Assembly: GCA_030522375.1 (NCBI GenBank)
Contig: CP130488.1
Location: 868,001 to 932,000 of the forward strand
Length of the DNA stretch: 64,000 nucleotides
DNA from: Methanosuratincola petrocarbonis
Lineage (GTDB): Archaea > Thermoproteota > Methanomethylicia > Methanomethylicales > Methanomethylicaceae
Direction of reading: 5' to 3'
The position numbers were made by a program, and so were the translations under genes. The notes under the pieces are model-generated. The model searched no databases, was not told the DNA's origin, and worked only from the letters and a program-made list of their open reading frames with translations. Shown here piece by piece: positions 8,416-17,129 of the stretch (its first letter is position 1; every line of letters starts with the position of its first letter).

Positions 8416-9981
8416 TCATTCAGCCCCCAGCATCAACCTCGAGAGCCTTTCTATATCAAGGTTCTCCGGCAGGAACTCGCCTACGATCTTACCTCCGAAG
8501 ATAACGCATATCCTGTCGCTTAACTTCATTATCTCGTCAAGGTCTGAAGATATCAGGAGGATACCTACCCCCCTCGACCTCAGCTCAACGAGCTTTTGGT
8601 GTACAGCCTCTGATGCTTTTATGTCAAGACCGGCAGTCGGCTGCTCCGCTATGAGGACCGCCCCGCCATTTGAGAGCTCCCGGGCAACTATAAGCTTCTG
8701 TATATTGCCGCCCGAGAGGTTCTCGACAGACGTGCACGGATCCGAAGCCTTTATCGAGAACCGGGATATCAGGCTCTCTGCGTTCTTGACCAGTGACGCC
8801 CTGTCAATTATCTTGTTCTTGCTCATCGGCGGCTTCTCGATGCACTTGAGAGCCAAGTTTTCGTGGACTCCCATGGTGAGCACCACGCCCCTGTGCATCC
8901 TGTCCTCAGGTATGTAGGAGACGCCCTTCTCGATTATGAATCGTGTCGGTTTATTCGTGATGTCTTGCGAGGAGAGCTTGACCGCCCCTGACTCGACCTT
9001 CCTCAGGCCGGTTATCGCCTCAACCAGTTCCTTCTGTCCGTTGCCTGCCACGCCCGCGATCCCGACGATCTCCCCAGACCTGACCACCAAGCTCAGACCG
9101 TCGACCGCAGCCCGCCCGCGGTCGTCATTCACCTTTAGAGACTCCACTTTGAGAACCGGATCTCCAGGGGTGCCGTGCCCCAGCGCTGGAGCTGGAGCCA
9201 TGCCCTCCACCACAAGCGACGCCAAGAGGGCTTCATTTGCATCGGAGGTCGGGATGGTCTTGATCACCCTCCCTCCCCGGAGGACAGTTATCCTGTCACT
9301 TATCTGGAGGGCTTCTTTCATCTTGTGGGTGATCAGCACGACAGTCTTTCCGGACGACTTCAGATCTTTTATCATCTTGAAGAAGGAATCAACTTCAATC
9401 GGCGTCAAGACCGAAGTGGGTTCGTCGAGTATCAAGATTCTAACGTCCTGGCAGAGGAGCCGGAGGATCTCCACTAGCTGCCTCTTGCCAACGGGCAGGC
9501 TCTCGATCTTCGATTCAGGGTCGATCTCGAGCCCCATGTCTTTCGACACAGCAATTATCTTGTCATCAACCTTTTTCAGGTCCAGCCAGGCAGAGGTTGC
9601 AAGAACCAGGGCAACGTTCTCCCTCACAGTGAACTCAGGGATGAGTGTGAAGTGCTGGTGCACCATGCCTATTCCGAGCCGGGATGCATCCCGCGGGTCC
9701 CTTATTTTGGCTGGCTTGCCATCAATGAAAATTTCCCCCGAGTCCGGTTTCAGGATCCCCGAGATTATCCTCATCAGGGTCGTCTTCCCGGCGCCGTTCT
9801 CACCAAGGATGGCATGGACCTCGCCCTTCAATATCCCCAGGGTCACATCTTGGTTTGCCACGGTGCCGTTCGGAAAGGTCTTGGATATATTCTTGAGGAA
9901 TATTGCATACTCTTCATTCGGAGCGGTTGAGTTGGCTTCTCTTTTCTCAAAAAAAGGGGAAGAAAGTGGCGTAATTGCCAC
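8416..9981 (-). CDS. BMP-type ABC transporter ATPase with two nucleotide-binding domains (NupO/YufO-like)
   Basis: 521 residues with two ABC domains in tandem. The first has a full Walker A (GENGAGKTT, about residue 59), Q-loop VHQHF, signature SLPVGKRQ and Walker B ILILDEP. The second has the degenerate P-loop GVAGNGQKE, signature LSGGNIQK and a Walker B with Gln in place of the catalytic Glu (VLIAEQPTAG). This asymmetry is normal for sugar/nucleoside-type transporters of this family. The reading opens with GTG next to a GAGG sequence, an awkward spacing, so the exact start is uncertain; the first 25 residues are not conserved domain sequence. It lies three bases after the substrate-binding protein gene. 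Confidence 0.92.
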   Translation of the reverse strand: MAITPLSSPFFEKREANSTAPNEEYAIFLKNISKTFPNGTVANQDVTLGILKGEVHAILGENGAGKTTLMRIISGILKPDSGEIFIDGKPAKIRDPRDASRLGIGMVHQHFTLIPEFTVRENVALVLATSAWLDLKKVDDKIIAVSKDMGLEIDPESKIESLPVGKRQLVEILRLLCQDVRILILDEPTSVLTPIEVDSFFKMIKDLKSSGKTVVLITHKMKEALQISDRITVLRGGRVIKTIPTSDANEALLASLVVEGMAPAPALGHGTPGDPVLKVESLKVNDDRGRAAVDGLSLVVRSGEIVGIAGVAGNGQKELVEAITGLRKVESGAVKLSSQDITNKPTRFIIEKGVSYIPEDRMHRGVVLTMGVHENLALKCIEKPPMSKNKIIDRASLVKNAESLISRFSIKASDPCTSVENLSGGNIQKLIVARELSNGGAVLIAEQPTAGLDIKASEAVHQKLVELRSRGVGILLISSDLDEIMKLSDRICVIFGGKIVGEFLPENLDIERLSRLMLGAE

Positions 9982-9984
9982 CTC

Positions 9985-10989
9985 TTATGGACTCGGTGGA
10001 CCAAAGTTGAGAGGGACTACCACTGAACCATTGATTATCTGCTGTACGAGGGTGTCGCTATATGCCTTGACCTCAGGGAACTTGGCAGCGTTGATCGGGT
10101 TCCAGACGAACTTGGATGTTCCCTTGCTCATCGATGCGATGTAATCCCCGGGGGTGAAAGTCCCGTTCTGGGCGCGCTGTATGAGTTCCTTTACCATCGG
10201 GTAGGTGTCCCACACTACGCTTCCGATCACAGCGTCAGAAGCATTGTTCTGATCCACGATATTGCCGAAAGCATAGGCAATTATCTTGCCAGTATTGTCC
10301 TTGCATGCCTCGAAGACACCATATCTCTCAGAGTATATCACATCTACACCGGATTCAATAAGCCCAGCGGCAGCCTCTTTGGCCTTCGATGGCGCATACC
10401 AGTCATAGATGTAGGATATGACGATGGTCACGTTGGGATTAACCGATTTGGCGCCTGCAATGAACCCGTTCAGCAGGTTGTCTACATCCCCGACTCCTGG
10501 GAACGCGGTTACAATGCCTATCTTACTCGTGTTGGTTATCTTAGCCGCGATTGCTCCAGCAACATAGGCGGCTTCCTGAATATGGTAGTCATAGAGGACC
10601 GTATTGTTCCCGTAGTTCATATTCATGCCCGAACCCTGTGCGAAGAAGACGCTCCTGTACTGGGCAGCGGTCGCGTTGGTCACAGGGTGGTAACTCCAGC
10701 TGTGCGGGAAGATCATCTTAAAGCCGGCTGAGACGTACTGTGTCATCACCATCGCAACGGCAGAGTCGCCAACGTTCTCGGAGTAGTTGTATGCTATCCC
10801 AAGTTCATTCTTCGCCTTCAGTAGCGACTGGTGAAGTGCCTGGTTCCATGGTTCCTCCAATGGGGAGATGTAGATGGCGGCTACCTTGAACTGCTGAGGC
10901 TGCGGACTTAAAGTTGTCGTGTAGTAGTAAGCTCCTGCGATCACTATGATTGCTACAACAGCCAAACCTATTATGTACGAGGTCTTCAT
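9985..10989 (-). CDS. BMP family substrate-binding protein, membrane anchored
   Basis: 334 residues. A single hydrophobic helix (about residues 4-22) is followed by a Tyr/Thr/Pro-rich linker and a periplasmic-type binding fold related to PnrA/TmpC and Med. It has no lipobox cysteine, so it is held by the N-terminal helix outside the membrane. Recognisable blocks are KVAAIYISPLEEPWNQALHQS, GSGMNMNYGN and GIVTAFPGVGDV. It is the first gene of the transporter operon and sets its specificity. Family members bind purine nucleosides; some archaeal members have other ligands. An AT-rich promoter lies upstream. Confidence 0.88.
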   Translation of the reverse strand: MKTSYIIGLAVVAIIVIAGAYYYTTTLSPQPQQFKVAAIYISPLEEPWNQALHQSLLKAKNELGIAYNYSENVGDSAVAMVMTQYVSAGFKMIFPHSWSYHPVTNATAAQYRSVFFAQGSGMNMNYGNNTVLYDYHIQEAAYVAGAIAAKITNTSKIGIVTAFPGVGDVDNLLNGFIAGAKSVNPNVTIVISYIYDWYAPSKAKEAAAGLIESGVDVIYSERYGVFEACKDNTGKIIAYAFGNIVDQNNASDAVIGSVVWDTYPMVKELIQRAQNGTFTPGDYIASMSKGTSKFVWNPINAAKFPEVKAYSDTLVQQIINGSVVVPLNFGPPSP

Positions 10990-11007
10990 AAACTATTACC
11001 CCATAGC

Positions 11008-11045
11008 CGACTTTAACTTTTATTAGCACATATAAAAATTTTTTT
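11008..11045 (-). promoter_or_regulatory. Promoter of the BMP transporter operon
   Basis: Read leftwards, the sequence TTTTTATAT (plus-strand 11031-11039) lies in a very AT-rich block about 42-50 bases before the ATG at 10989. It is a plausible TATA box giving a leader of roughly 20 bases. GGGG at about 10999-11002 could act as a weak ribosome site. Confidence 0.4.
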
Positions 11046-11081
11046 TAAATGAAAAAATCAATTACCATGAACTATTAAATT

Positions 11082-11837
11082 TCAGACTGTTATCCTGTAG
11101 AAGCTCGATGCATTGGCAGAGGTGGTCTCCACAACCTTCTCAATTGGGATCCTCTTTATTTCAGCCACCTTCCTTGCAGAATGCACCAAGTTCGCAGGCT
11201 CATTTCGCTCGCCCCTGACAGGCGAGAGCACAGGGGAATCAGTCTCGAGCATCATCGACTCGAGTGGCAGTAGTCGGACAAGTTTCTGCTTCTGCTCTGA
11301 GTGTACCACTGAAGTTGGGATGGAGAAGAAGTACCCTTTTTTTGCCGCAGCTAAGGCATCCCCGGACTTGCCGTCGAAGGCGTGCATCAAGACCCTTTCT
11401 GCTCCTTCCGAGTATAGTACCTCCAATGCCTTCCTCCCAGCGCTTCTTGAATGGATCACCAAGGGCTTATCCATAGAGATGGCAGCCCTTATGCACTCCC
11501 TGAAATGCCTTTCCTGGATTTCCATCAGGGGGGCATCCCTGACATAGAAGTGATCCAGACCAACCTCCCCGACCCCCACGATCGGGGCAGCATTCAACGC
11601 TACTCTGAATGCGCTGAGCTTCTCCTCAGACAGGAGGGTAGGATCCAGACCCACGGTAAGATAGACGTAGCCGCTGTACCGCCCGACGATCTCCTTCGCT
11701 TTGGGCATATCCGCCGGGTCTGTTATCGAAGTCACCACTGCAGCGATTCCTGCAGCCTTTGCCCTTCTTATAACTTCAGGAAGGTCACTAAAGGCGGGAT
11801 CAGTCAAGTGCGCGTGGGCGTCAATCAAAATCAGCAC
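11082..11837 (-). CDS. TatD-family metal-dependent hydrolase (deoxyribonuclease-like)
   Basis: A 251-residue TIM-barrel amidohydrolase. The metal ligands are all visible: DAHAH (residues 6-10), Glu in GEVGLDHF, His in LVIHSRSAG, His in LMHAFDG and Asp in LETDSPVLSP. The open frame runs 24 codons further upstream, but the GTG at 11837 fits the family N-terminus, and an AT-rich element (AACTAAAAG, 11859-11867) sits about 25 bases before it, as expected for a leaderless transcript. Family members act as 3'-5' DNA exonucleases or, in some cases, D-aminoacyl-tRNA deacylases; the exact role here is open. Confidence 0.9.
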   Translation of the reverse strand: MLILIDAHAHLTDPAFSDLPEVIRRAKAAGIAAVVTSITDPADMPKAKEIVGRYSGYVYLTVGLDPTLLSEEKLSAFRVALNAAPIVGVGEVGLDHFYVRDAPLMEIQERHFRECIRAAISMDKPLVIHSRSAGRKALEVLYSEGAERVLMHAFDGKSGDALAAAKKGYFFSIPTSVVHSEQKQKLVRLLPLESMMLETDSPVLSPVRGERNEPANLVHSARKVAEIKRIPIEKVVETTSANASSFYRITV

Positions 11838-11941
11838 CAGTATAGAAAAATGACTGGGAACTAAAAGACCTTTTGTGGCGCGGCCACTAAAGATCGCCAA
11901 TGCAGCCAAGAACTCGAAACAAAAAAAGGAATGTCAGGTGA

Positions 11942-12622
11942 CTACTCCTTAGAATCGAGAGCTTCCTTCAGGCACATCTTCCTGAAGGACATGTTCTTAG
12001 CAATGCCGACTTCCACAGGGCTCTCCCCGTCCTCGGCACTCGAAAGCGCCTTCACCGCCAAGCCAATGGCATCCTTCATACTGATCTCGGGCCTGTACTC
12101 GCCCCTCAGGAGCGAGATTGCAGCCTCGCTGTTCTTGCCGATAGCAAGGGCCTTTCCGCTGAGCAGCAGCCCCCGTGTGTCGAGCTGGAATATGTGGGTC
12201 CCGACCCTGTCTGAGCCTATAACTATGAGAGAGGCGCCCAGCGGCCTCACATTGCCGTATCGTGTGAACTGGTACATGAACTGCCCCAGCTGGTTAACGA
12301 GCGTCTTTACGTCTATCGGGTCCTCGAAGACAAGCCTGTGCCGCTGTGCTTCGACCCTAGCCTGATCGACCAACAACTGTATGTCGCCTGTGAAGCCGGC
12401 ACCCGCGATGCCTATGTTCTCGTCTACCATGTGTATCTTCTCCATGGGATCCAAGAGCGGGTCAGGCTCCTTCGTCCGCGCCACCATCACTGCGAATCCC
12501 TTGCCCCGGACGGCGACCACGGGCGACCCGTATTTTGCCGCCTCGGCGGCATACTCGACCTGGACCAGCCGCCCGTCAGGCGTGTACATCATGTAAGCCC
12601 CTTCAGAACCCCCAGGCAACAT
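11942..12622 (-). CDS. psmA: Proteasome alpha subunit
   Basis: 226 residues. The alpha-ring N-terminal signature is present as MMYTPDGRLVQVEYAAEAAKYG (residues 11-32), the gating and H0 region of 20S alpha subunits, followed by the usual fold to the end. The start ATG comes directly after the beta-subunit stop (TAGATG), so the two subunits are translated from one message. The classical YDRAITVFSPDGR head is altered to a shorter EGAYMMYTPDGR version, so the gate may differ slightly. It forms the outer rings of the cytoplasmic 20S core, which dock regulatory ATPases such as PAN or Cdc48. Confidence 0.95.
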   Translation of the reverse strand: MLPGGSEGAYMMYTPDGRLVQVEYAAEAAKYGSPVVAVRGKGFAVMVARTKEPDPLLDPMEKIHMVDENIGIAGAGFTGDIQLLVDQARVEAQRHRLVFEDPIDVKTLVNQLGQFMYQFTRYGNVRPLGASLIVIGSDRVGTHIFQLDTRGLLLSGKALAIGKNSEAAISLLRGEYRPEISMKDAIGLAVKALSSAEDGESPVEVGIAKNMSFRKMCLKEALDSKE

Positions 12623-13213
12623 CTATGCAGCACCCCCTGCTTCAAGAAATTCGGAACCTTTATCCGTGATCACCATGACCTGGACGCCGTTTCCAGATCC
12701 GGGATCCCTTTCCATTGCAGACCTAACCGCCCTCTTCGCGATCTCAGCACCCTCCTTGACTGTTAGCCCTTCCTTGTAGGATGCCTCAAGCACGCCGTAA
12801 GCCATGGGTGAGCCAGATCCTGAGGAGGTGAACATCTCATCGGTCACCGCGCCGCTGATGTCAGCCTCAAAGACATTCGGGCCAGTCTCGTCGACTCCAG
12901 CCACCAGTAGCTCTGTGATGTACGGGGCATAGTTCCGCATCCCCGAGTAGAGCATATTTGAGAGCAGTTTTGCAACTTCCTTGACTGTGAGGGGGAAACC
13001 CCTGTTGAACTCCATGAGCTTGGCCTCGGCTTTCACCAGGTTGACCAAGTAATTGGCATCCGATAGCTGCCCAGCTATCGCCACTGCTTTCCGCCCATCA
13101 ATCGGGTATATCTTTTTTACAGCCTTCGACCCGATCATGCCGCCCTTGCTGGCGCGCCTGTCGGAGGCGAGCACAACACCATCCACGCACCTAATTGCAA
13201 CGATTGTTGTCAT
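12623..13213 (-). CDS. psmB: Proteasome beta subunit, catalytically competent
   Basis: The start at 13213 gives Met followed directly by TTIVAIRCVDGVV, so removal of one residue exposes the catalytic Thr1. Asp17 (LASDRRAS) and Lys33 (KAVKK) complete the Thr1/Asp17/Lys33 active site. Most archaeal beta subunits have a longer propeptide; the open frame could add eight codons (start at 13237), but no ribosome site supports that. An AT-rich block (TATAAGATT, read leftwards at about 13245-13253) is a promoter candidate. The gene is first in the operon with the alpha subunit. There is only this one beta gene in the window. Confidence 0.94.
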   Translation of the reverse strand: MTTIVAIRCVDGVVLASDRRASKGGMIGSKAVKKIYPIDGRKAVAIAGQLSDANYLVNLVKAEAKLMEFNRGFPLTVKEVAKLLSNMLYSGMRNYAPYITELLVAGVDETGPNVFEADISGAVTDEMFTSSGSGSPMAYGVLEASYKEGLTVKEGAEIAKRAVRSAMERDPGSGNGVQVMVITDKGSEFLEAGGAA

Positions 13214-13305
13214 AATAACCACATTAAAACATTGCATGGCAGAGAATCTTATAGACTAAATTTGGTTGAACCAGGTCACACCCCGGTGTGGTAAAAAGAG
13301 CGTGC

Positions 13306-13860
13306 TCAGTTCTCCCGGTTTTGGCTCCTGCCGTATATTGCATTTATTATCTTCACGAAGAGCCGCGAAGCCATCTCCCTCGCCCTTGCCTCCTCGTTGG
13401 GGGGGAACGATTCCAGCATCACCTCTAGCAATCCATGACTCATGTTCAGCCCTACTTGTATGTCCCCATCCTCGCTAACCCATTTGAGGCTGCTGGAGGA
13501 GCTATCGGAAGAGGCGCCTAGCCATCGCATTCCACCAAACCAACGCCCCTTGAGCTGGCTCTCAATATATTGCAAGTCGATCCCTGGAGGCACGTATGAG
13601 GTGCCGACCACTATCCTTTTGGATCCGGACCCCAGGTGCCCTACCGCTCTCTTTCCTTTAGGGGTGATCAGGTACCCGTCGTTATCCTTCCAGATATAGC
13701 CCTGCGAGTGGAGACGGCTAAGCCCCCTAGACAGCTTCTCTTGATGGATCTTCAGTGCTCTCTTCATGCCCTGGAAACTGAACCTGGTCTGCGAGTCCGA
13801 AGCCATCAGCCGCAATACCTTGTCCTCGACTTCGCCCAGCTCTGCAGGATTGCCCACCAT
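13306..13860 (-). CDS. Winged-helix DNA-binding protein of unknown role
   Basis: 184 residues. Residues 8-75 read as a winged helix: VEDKVLRLM, a recognition-helix stretch HQEKLSRGLSRLHSQGYI, and a wing DGYLITPKGKRA. The C-terminal half (KRIVVGTSYVPPGIDL through DIQVGLNMSHGLLEVMLESF) has no family I recognise; it ends in a helical segment. An ATG at 13860 follows a GGGGGC sequence. It is divergent from the metallo-beta-lactamase gene and may control it or itself. Function is inferred only from the fold. Confidence 0.7.
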   Translation of the reverse strand: MVGNPAELGEVEDKVLRLMASDSQTRFSFQGMKRALKIHQEKLSRGLSRLHSQGYIWKDNDGYLITPKGKRAVGHLGSGSKRIVVGTSYVPPGIDLQYIESQLKGRWFGGMRWLGASSDSSSSSLKWVSEDGDIQVGLNMSHGLLEVMLESFPPNEEARAREMASRLFVKIINAIYGRSQNREN

Positions 13861-13983
13861 AATAGCCCCCTAAAATATATTTCTTTGCGTTATATTTTTC
13901 TTCGTTATATTTAGGCTTTTTGCATCTTCAGGGTGGCGGCGGATCGCGAAAGAAAGGCAAACCAAAAAAAGAAATACCCTTGT

Positions 13984-14928
13984 ATGTTGAAATCTACTGT
14001 GGATGAGATGAAAATCACCCAAATAAAGGTCCCCTTCCCTAGCGAATACGGGAGCGGCAGGAGCACGAACGCTTATCTAATTGAAGGGGAGCTCAAAATC
14101 CTAGTCGACTCTGGGCTCGACAGCGAGGAGAACAGGAAGTTCATACGCAAAACGCTCGAGAAGGCGGGGGCATGGGATCTTGACATCATACTGCTCACGC
14201 ATGGGCATCTCGATCACTTTAGCCTCGGAGCGTACCTCCAGCGGGAGACAGGGGCAGCCCTGATGGTTCACGAAGATGACTCAGGTATGCTTTCGGACTA
14301 TAGCAGCCATTATTCAAAGTGGTTCGAAGAGGCTTACGAGCATGCAGTGGAGGGCGGTTTTGATCCAGGCGTCCTCGGGGAGGCCAGGATCAAGCTGATT
14401 ACCGCAGCTTCAATTCTCACGAGATCCGCAGCCTATGAAACATTTACAGAGACTAGCCTTGCAGGAGGTGCTGTGAGGACCTTGCATTTGCCTGGGCACA
14501 CGGAAGGGAGTGTCGGCGTGGTCGCCGGAGAGGCAATCTTCTGCGGCGACGCAGCGATCGAAGGTAGCACCGCTGTGATGGACCTCAAGGAGGAGTTCAA
14601 TTCGCTGGAGAAGCTCAAGGTCTTTAAATTCATTTACCCTGGGCACGATAGGGCTCCACTCGCGAGGGCAGATATCGAGGCCCTGGAGGCCCACTTTGTT
14701 TCGAGGCTGGAGGAGGTGCTCCGCGTTACCAAGGGAGGGGCGACACTCAAGGAAATTGTGACTTCGCTCTACAGGGGGTTAGACCTAGATCAGGCACCCT
14801 ACAGACTTGTACTCCCAATAAACCAGGCGATTGCATACCTGAAGTACCTTGAGGCTGAGGGGCACGTGGAGAAGAGGGGGAGTAAATGGCACTCCTTCAG
14901 GGAGAGGCTTTCTTCACCTGTTTTCTAG
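13984..14928 (+). CDS. Metallo-beta-lactamase fold hydrolase (LACTB2/glyoxalase-II type)
   Basis: About 314 residues. The zinc motif HGHLDH, the single His in LPGHTEGS, Asp in FCGDAAI and the last His in YPGHDRAP are all present. A C-terminal winged-helix-like domain (about the last 75 residues, containing NQAIAYLKYLEAEGHVEKRG) is as in LACTB2-type proteins. Three starts are possible: GTG 13933, ATG 13984 and ATG 14008; the conserved domain begins near MKITQIKVPF at 14008, and none has a clear ribosome site. Its 3' end overlaps the convergent regulator by 15 bases. The substrate could be a thioester, RNA end or phosphodiester; not decidable here. Confidence 0.85.
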   Translation: MLKSTVDEMKITQIKVPFPSEYGSGRSTNAYLIEGELKILVDSGLDSEENRKFIRKTLEKAGAWDLDIILLTHGHLDHFSLGAYLQRETGAALMVHEDDSGMLSDYSSHYSKWFEEAYEHAVEGGFDPGVLGEARIKLITAASILTRSAAYETFTETSLAGGAVRTLHLPGHTEGSVGVVAGEAIFCGDAAIEGSTAVMDLKEEFNSLEKLKVFKFIYPGHDRAPLARADIEALEAHFVSRLEEVLRVTKGGATLKEIVTSLYRGLDLDQAPYRLVLPINQAIAYLKYLEAEGHVEKRGSKWHSFRERLSSPVF

Positions 14929-15267
14929 TATCTCCTCCATCCGTTCCCAGAGTAAGGAATCTCTCCTGATTATCTTGCAGAGGGCGCAGAATTCCTCAAA
15001 TAGAAGACCATCTTCGCTGTCCTTGCGCACAAGCTCTTCAGAGATCCTGGCAACGGCTGCTCTCACCTCAGGAATCATTTCCAGCTCTGAGGCCATCTTG
15101 GCACCCCGCTTTGACTTCAGGTAATGGCTGATTGCAGCCTGGGTCACACCCAGCCTTGACGCAACCTCGGACTGGGAGATATTGTACTTGCGCATCATGT
15201 CCTTGGCAACCATCGACCTGAAGACCGGCAAGACATAACGGGAAACGACCTCGCATGAAGGGCGCAT
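14914..15267 (-). CDS. Archaeal HTH transcriptional regulator (COG2522 type)
   Basis: 117 residues. A canonical helix-turn-helix is at about residues 30-55, reading ISQSEVASRLGVTQAAISHYL; a C-terminal acidic helical part carries a CALC pair (residues near 95-98). This is the single-domain form of the archaeal family whose longer members (ThiR) carry a ThiN domain. ATG 15267 is chosen over GTG 15276 because an AGGTG ribosome site stands six bases before it. No ligand-binding domain is present, so what it senses is unclear. Confidence 0.85.
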   Translation of the reverse strand: MRPSCEVVSRYVLPVFRSMVAKDMMRKYNISQSEVASRLGVTQAAISHYLKSKRGAKMASELEMIPEVRAAVARISEELVRKDSEDGLLFEEFCALCKIIRRDSLLWERMEEILENR

Positions 15268-15323
15268 GTCAGTCACCTATGCCAACAAAGCAGTATATAG
15301 TTGTCGGGGGCTGACAAGGCCGA

Positions 15324-17051
15324 TCAGCCCCGAAGGATCTTTAGGATGGCAGGTATCAGGAAAGACGCAGCGATGCATATTCCCACCAAGTAAGCTCCGA
15401 AGCCAAGCGAAACGACGCTCGCGCTGAGCGACGTGAGCGGGATCAAGTAGTAGTAAACCCAACCGAAAGTGAAGAGCAACGCCAGGCCACCTAGCCAGAT
15501 CCGGGCAGCAAAGGCAAGCAGCGAAGCAAAGAGGCCCAACATGAGTAGTGCGAAGGGCGCGAAGTGCAGTGCGTACCTGTCCCAAAGCTGCAGAAGGCTC
15601 ACGGATGTCCTCCCAGTGAAGTCGATCCAAGGAAGCGAGGTCGCGAATGCAGCCACAATCCATATCACAAGACCAGCGATGAAGAGGAATAATCCCGACG
15701 CATCCAGCTCGACACCAAGCACTTCTTCGCGCCAGTTGATGAACAGCACTAACATGACTGCGACCAAGAATGCCACAGAAATGACAAATGCGGAAGGCAC
15801 GACCGAAATCTGGTAAACAGGGCTTGTTGAGACGATGGTTCCGTTAGACTTGATCCCTATGAAATAGCTGACAGTGGTAGGGAAGAATGGCATAGGCAAA
15901 AGGTCCCCTTTGGACAGATCCTGTTCGACCCAGAGCGACCCCGGCAACCCATCCCTGTAGAAGACAGAGACATTCTCCGCATCCTGCACGGCGACCCTTA
16001 TCGAGGTGTAGAAATTGACGGGCTCAGCGCTCGGCACGGGGACGGATGGAAGCGTCTCGCTTGACCCCTTCAGGTAATGGTCCAGCCATATCAGCGAGGA
16101 CACAAGCCACCTGTTGTCAGGCATCGCATGCCCGGTATTCGGCGCCAGGTTGATCGCCTTTTCGCAAGGGATGATTGAATACGTCTTGTTTACAGCCTCG
16201 ATGAAAAAGAACTCGTCATGGGTGCCGATGAGGAGGAGGGTCGGCACGCTCAAGTTTGCGGCATATGCCCTGCAGTCAAAGTACTTTATCAGATCCATCC
16301 CGGCTTGGTCATTCAGCGTCACCCCTGGGGGCACTATGAAGTTGGCGAAGCTTCCCCCCATCACTATCTCGTCAAAATAGCCGCTCGCGACAACGGGTAT
16401 TGCGGCTTTCACTCGGACATCAGTCGCAGCCACCAAATAAGTCGCCACCCCGCCCATCGAGGCTCCGGAGACCGCTATCGCATCTGGGTTGACGTAGGGG
16501 AGATCTGAGATAGCAGTGATCGCCCTCCTTGCTGCGATCACGTTGTGGTAATAATATGCACTGTAAGGACCATCGCTGAAGTCCACAGTATTCTCAGGGG
16601 AGGAGGTTGGCCCGGAAGATAGACCGCAGCCTGGCGAATCCATGAGCATGACAACATATCCATGGGAGGATAGCGCCCTCCCGTACGGGAGCAGCTGCAA
16701 ATACGAGTCGCCAGTTCCGTGCAGAAGCAAGATCGCCGGCAGGTCATCACCCGGGGGCTTGAGTATTACTGTGTGTATCCTTATCGTGGTGCCGTTGAAA
16801 ATATGGCTGTTGAAGAATGCCTCATATTCCTCCAGCACGACTTCCCCGACCGTGGAGTTCCCGATATGGCTCACATTCATCTCCAACGGCGGATACTCAG
16901 CCCCACTATCCCAGAAAGTGGTGTTGAAGGTCTCAACAAGGTTTTTTTGGGATGAACGCCATGCATCGGAGGCTAGGAATGAGGAGAAGAGGACGCCCAC
17001 AAGGACGAGGAGCAGAACCTTTAGTACGACTGATTTGCTCATTGCAACCAT
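15324..17051 (-). CDS. Membrane-anchored alpha/beta hydrolase with C-terminal membrane domain
   Basis: 575 residues. A signal/anchor helix (about 7-26) is followed by an extracytoplasmic alpha/beta-hydrolase domain: oxyanion region LLLHGTGDS (108-116), nucleophile elbow GASMGG with Ser198, acid in GTHDEFFF and His in NTGHAMPDNRW. From about residue 415 to the end there are five or six hydrophobic segments. The dienelactone-hydrolase/S9-like catalytic part combined with a polytopic tail is unusual. It is likely an esterase or peptidase facing outwards, perhaps held near another membrane partner. It is divergent from the Lrp pair and shares their promoter gap. Confidence 0.85.
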   Translation of the reverse strand: MVAMSKSVVLKVLLLVLVGVLFSSFLASDAWRSSQKNLVETFNTTFWDSGAEYPPLEMNVSHIGNSTVGEVVLEEYEAFFNSHIFNGTTIRIHTVILKPPGDDLPAILLLHGTGDSYLQLLPYGRALSSHGYVVMLMDSPGCGLSSGPTSSPENTVDFSDGPYSAYYYHNVIAARRAITAISDLPYVNPDAIAVSGASMGGVATYLVAATDVRVKAAIPVVASGYFDEIVMGGSFANFIVPPGVTLNDQAGMDLIKYFDCRAYAANLSVPTLLLIGTHDEFFFIEAVNKTYSIIPCEKAINLAPNTGHAMPDNRWLVSSLIWLDHYLKGSSETLPSVPVPSAEPVNFYTSIRVAVQDAENVSVFYRDGLPGSLWVEQDLSKGDLLPMPFFPTTVSYFIGIKSNGTIVSTSPVYQISVVPSAFVISVAFLVAVMLVLFINWREEVLGVELDASGLFLFIAGLVIWIVAAFATSLPWIDFTGRTSVSLLQLWDRYALHFAPFALLMLGLFASLLAFAARIWLGGLALLFTFGWVYYYLIPLTSLSASVVSLGFGAYLVGICIAASFLIPAILKILRG

Positions 17052-17129
17052 CTGCCAATACCTATTGCAACACTACTCTTTTAAGATTTAAATTGCATTA
17101 ATCTCTTTGGCATAGCGGAGTGTTCAATC
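17052..17129. promoter_or_regulatory. Overlapping bidirectional promoter
   Basis: One AT-rich stretch at about 17082-17095 (AAGATTTAAATTGC) is correctly placed to act as TATA box for both the leftward hydrolase gene and the rightward Lrp gene. Because the two start sites are under 80 bases apart, binding of the Lrp protein here could influence both. This is inferred from spacing only. Confidence 0.35.
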
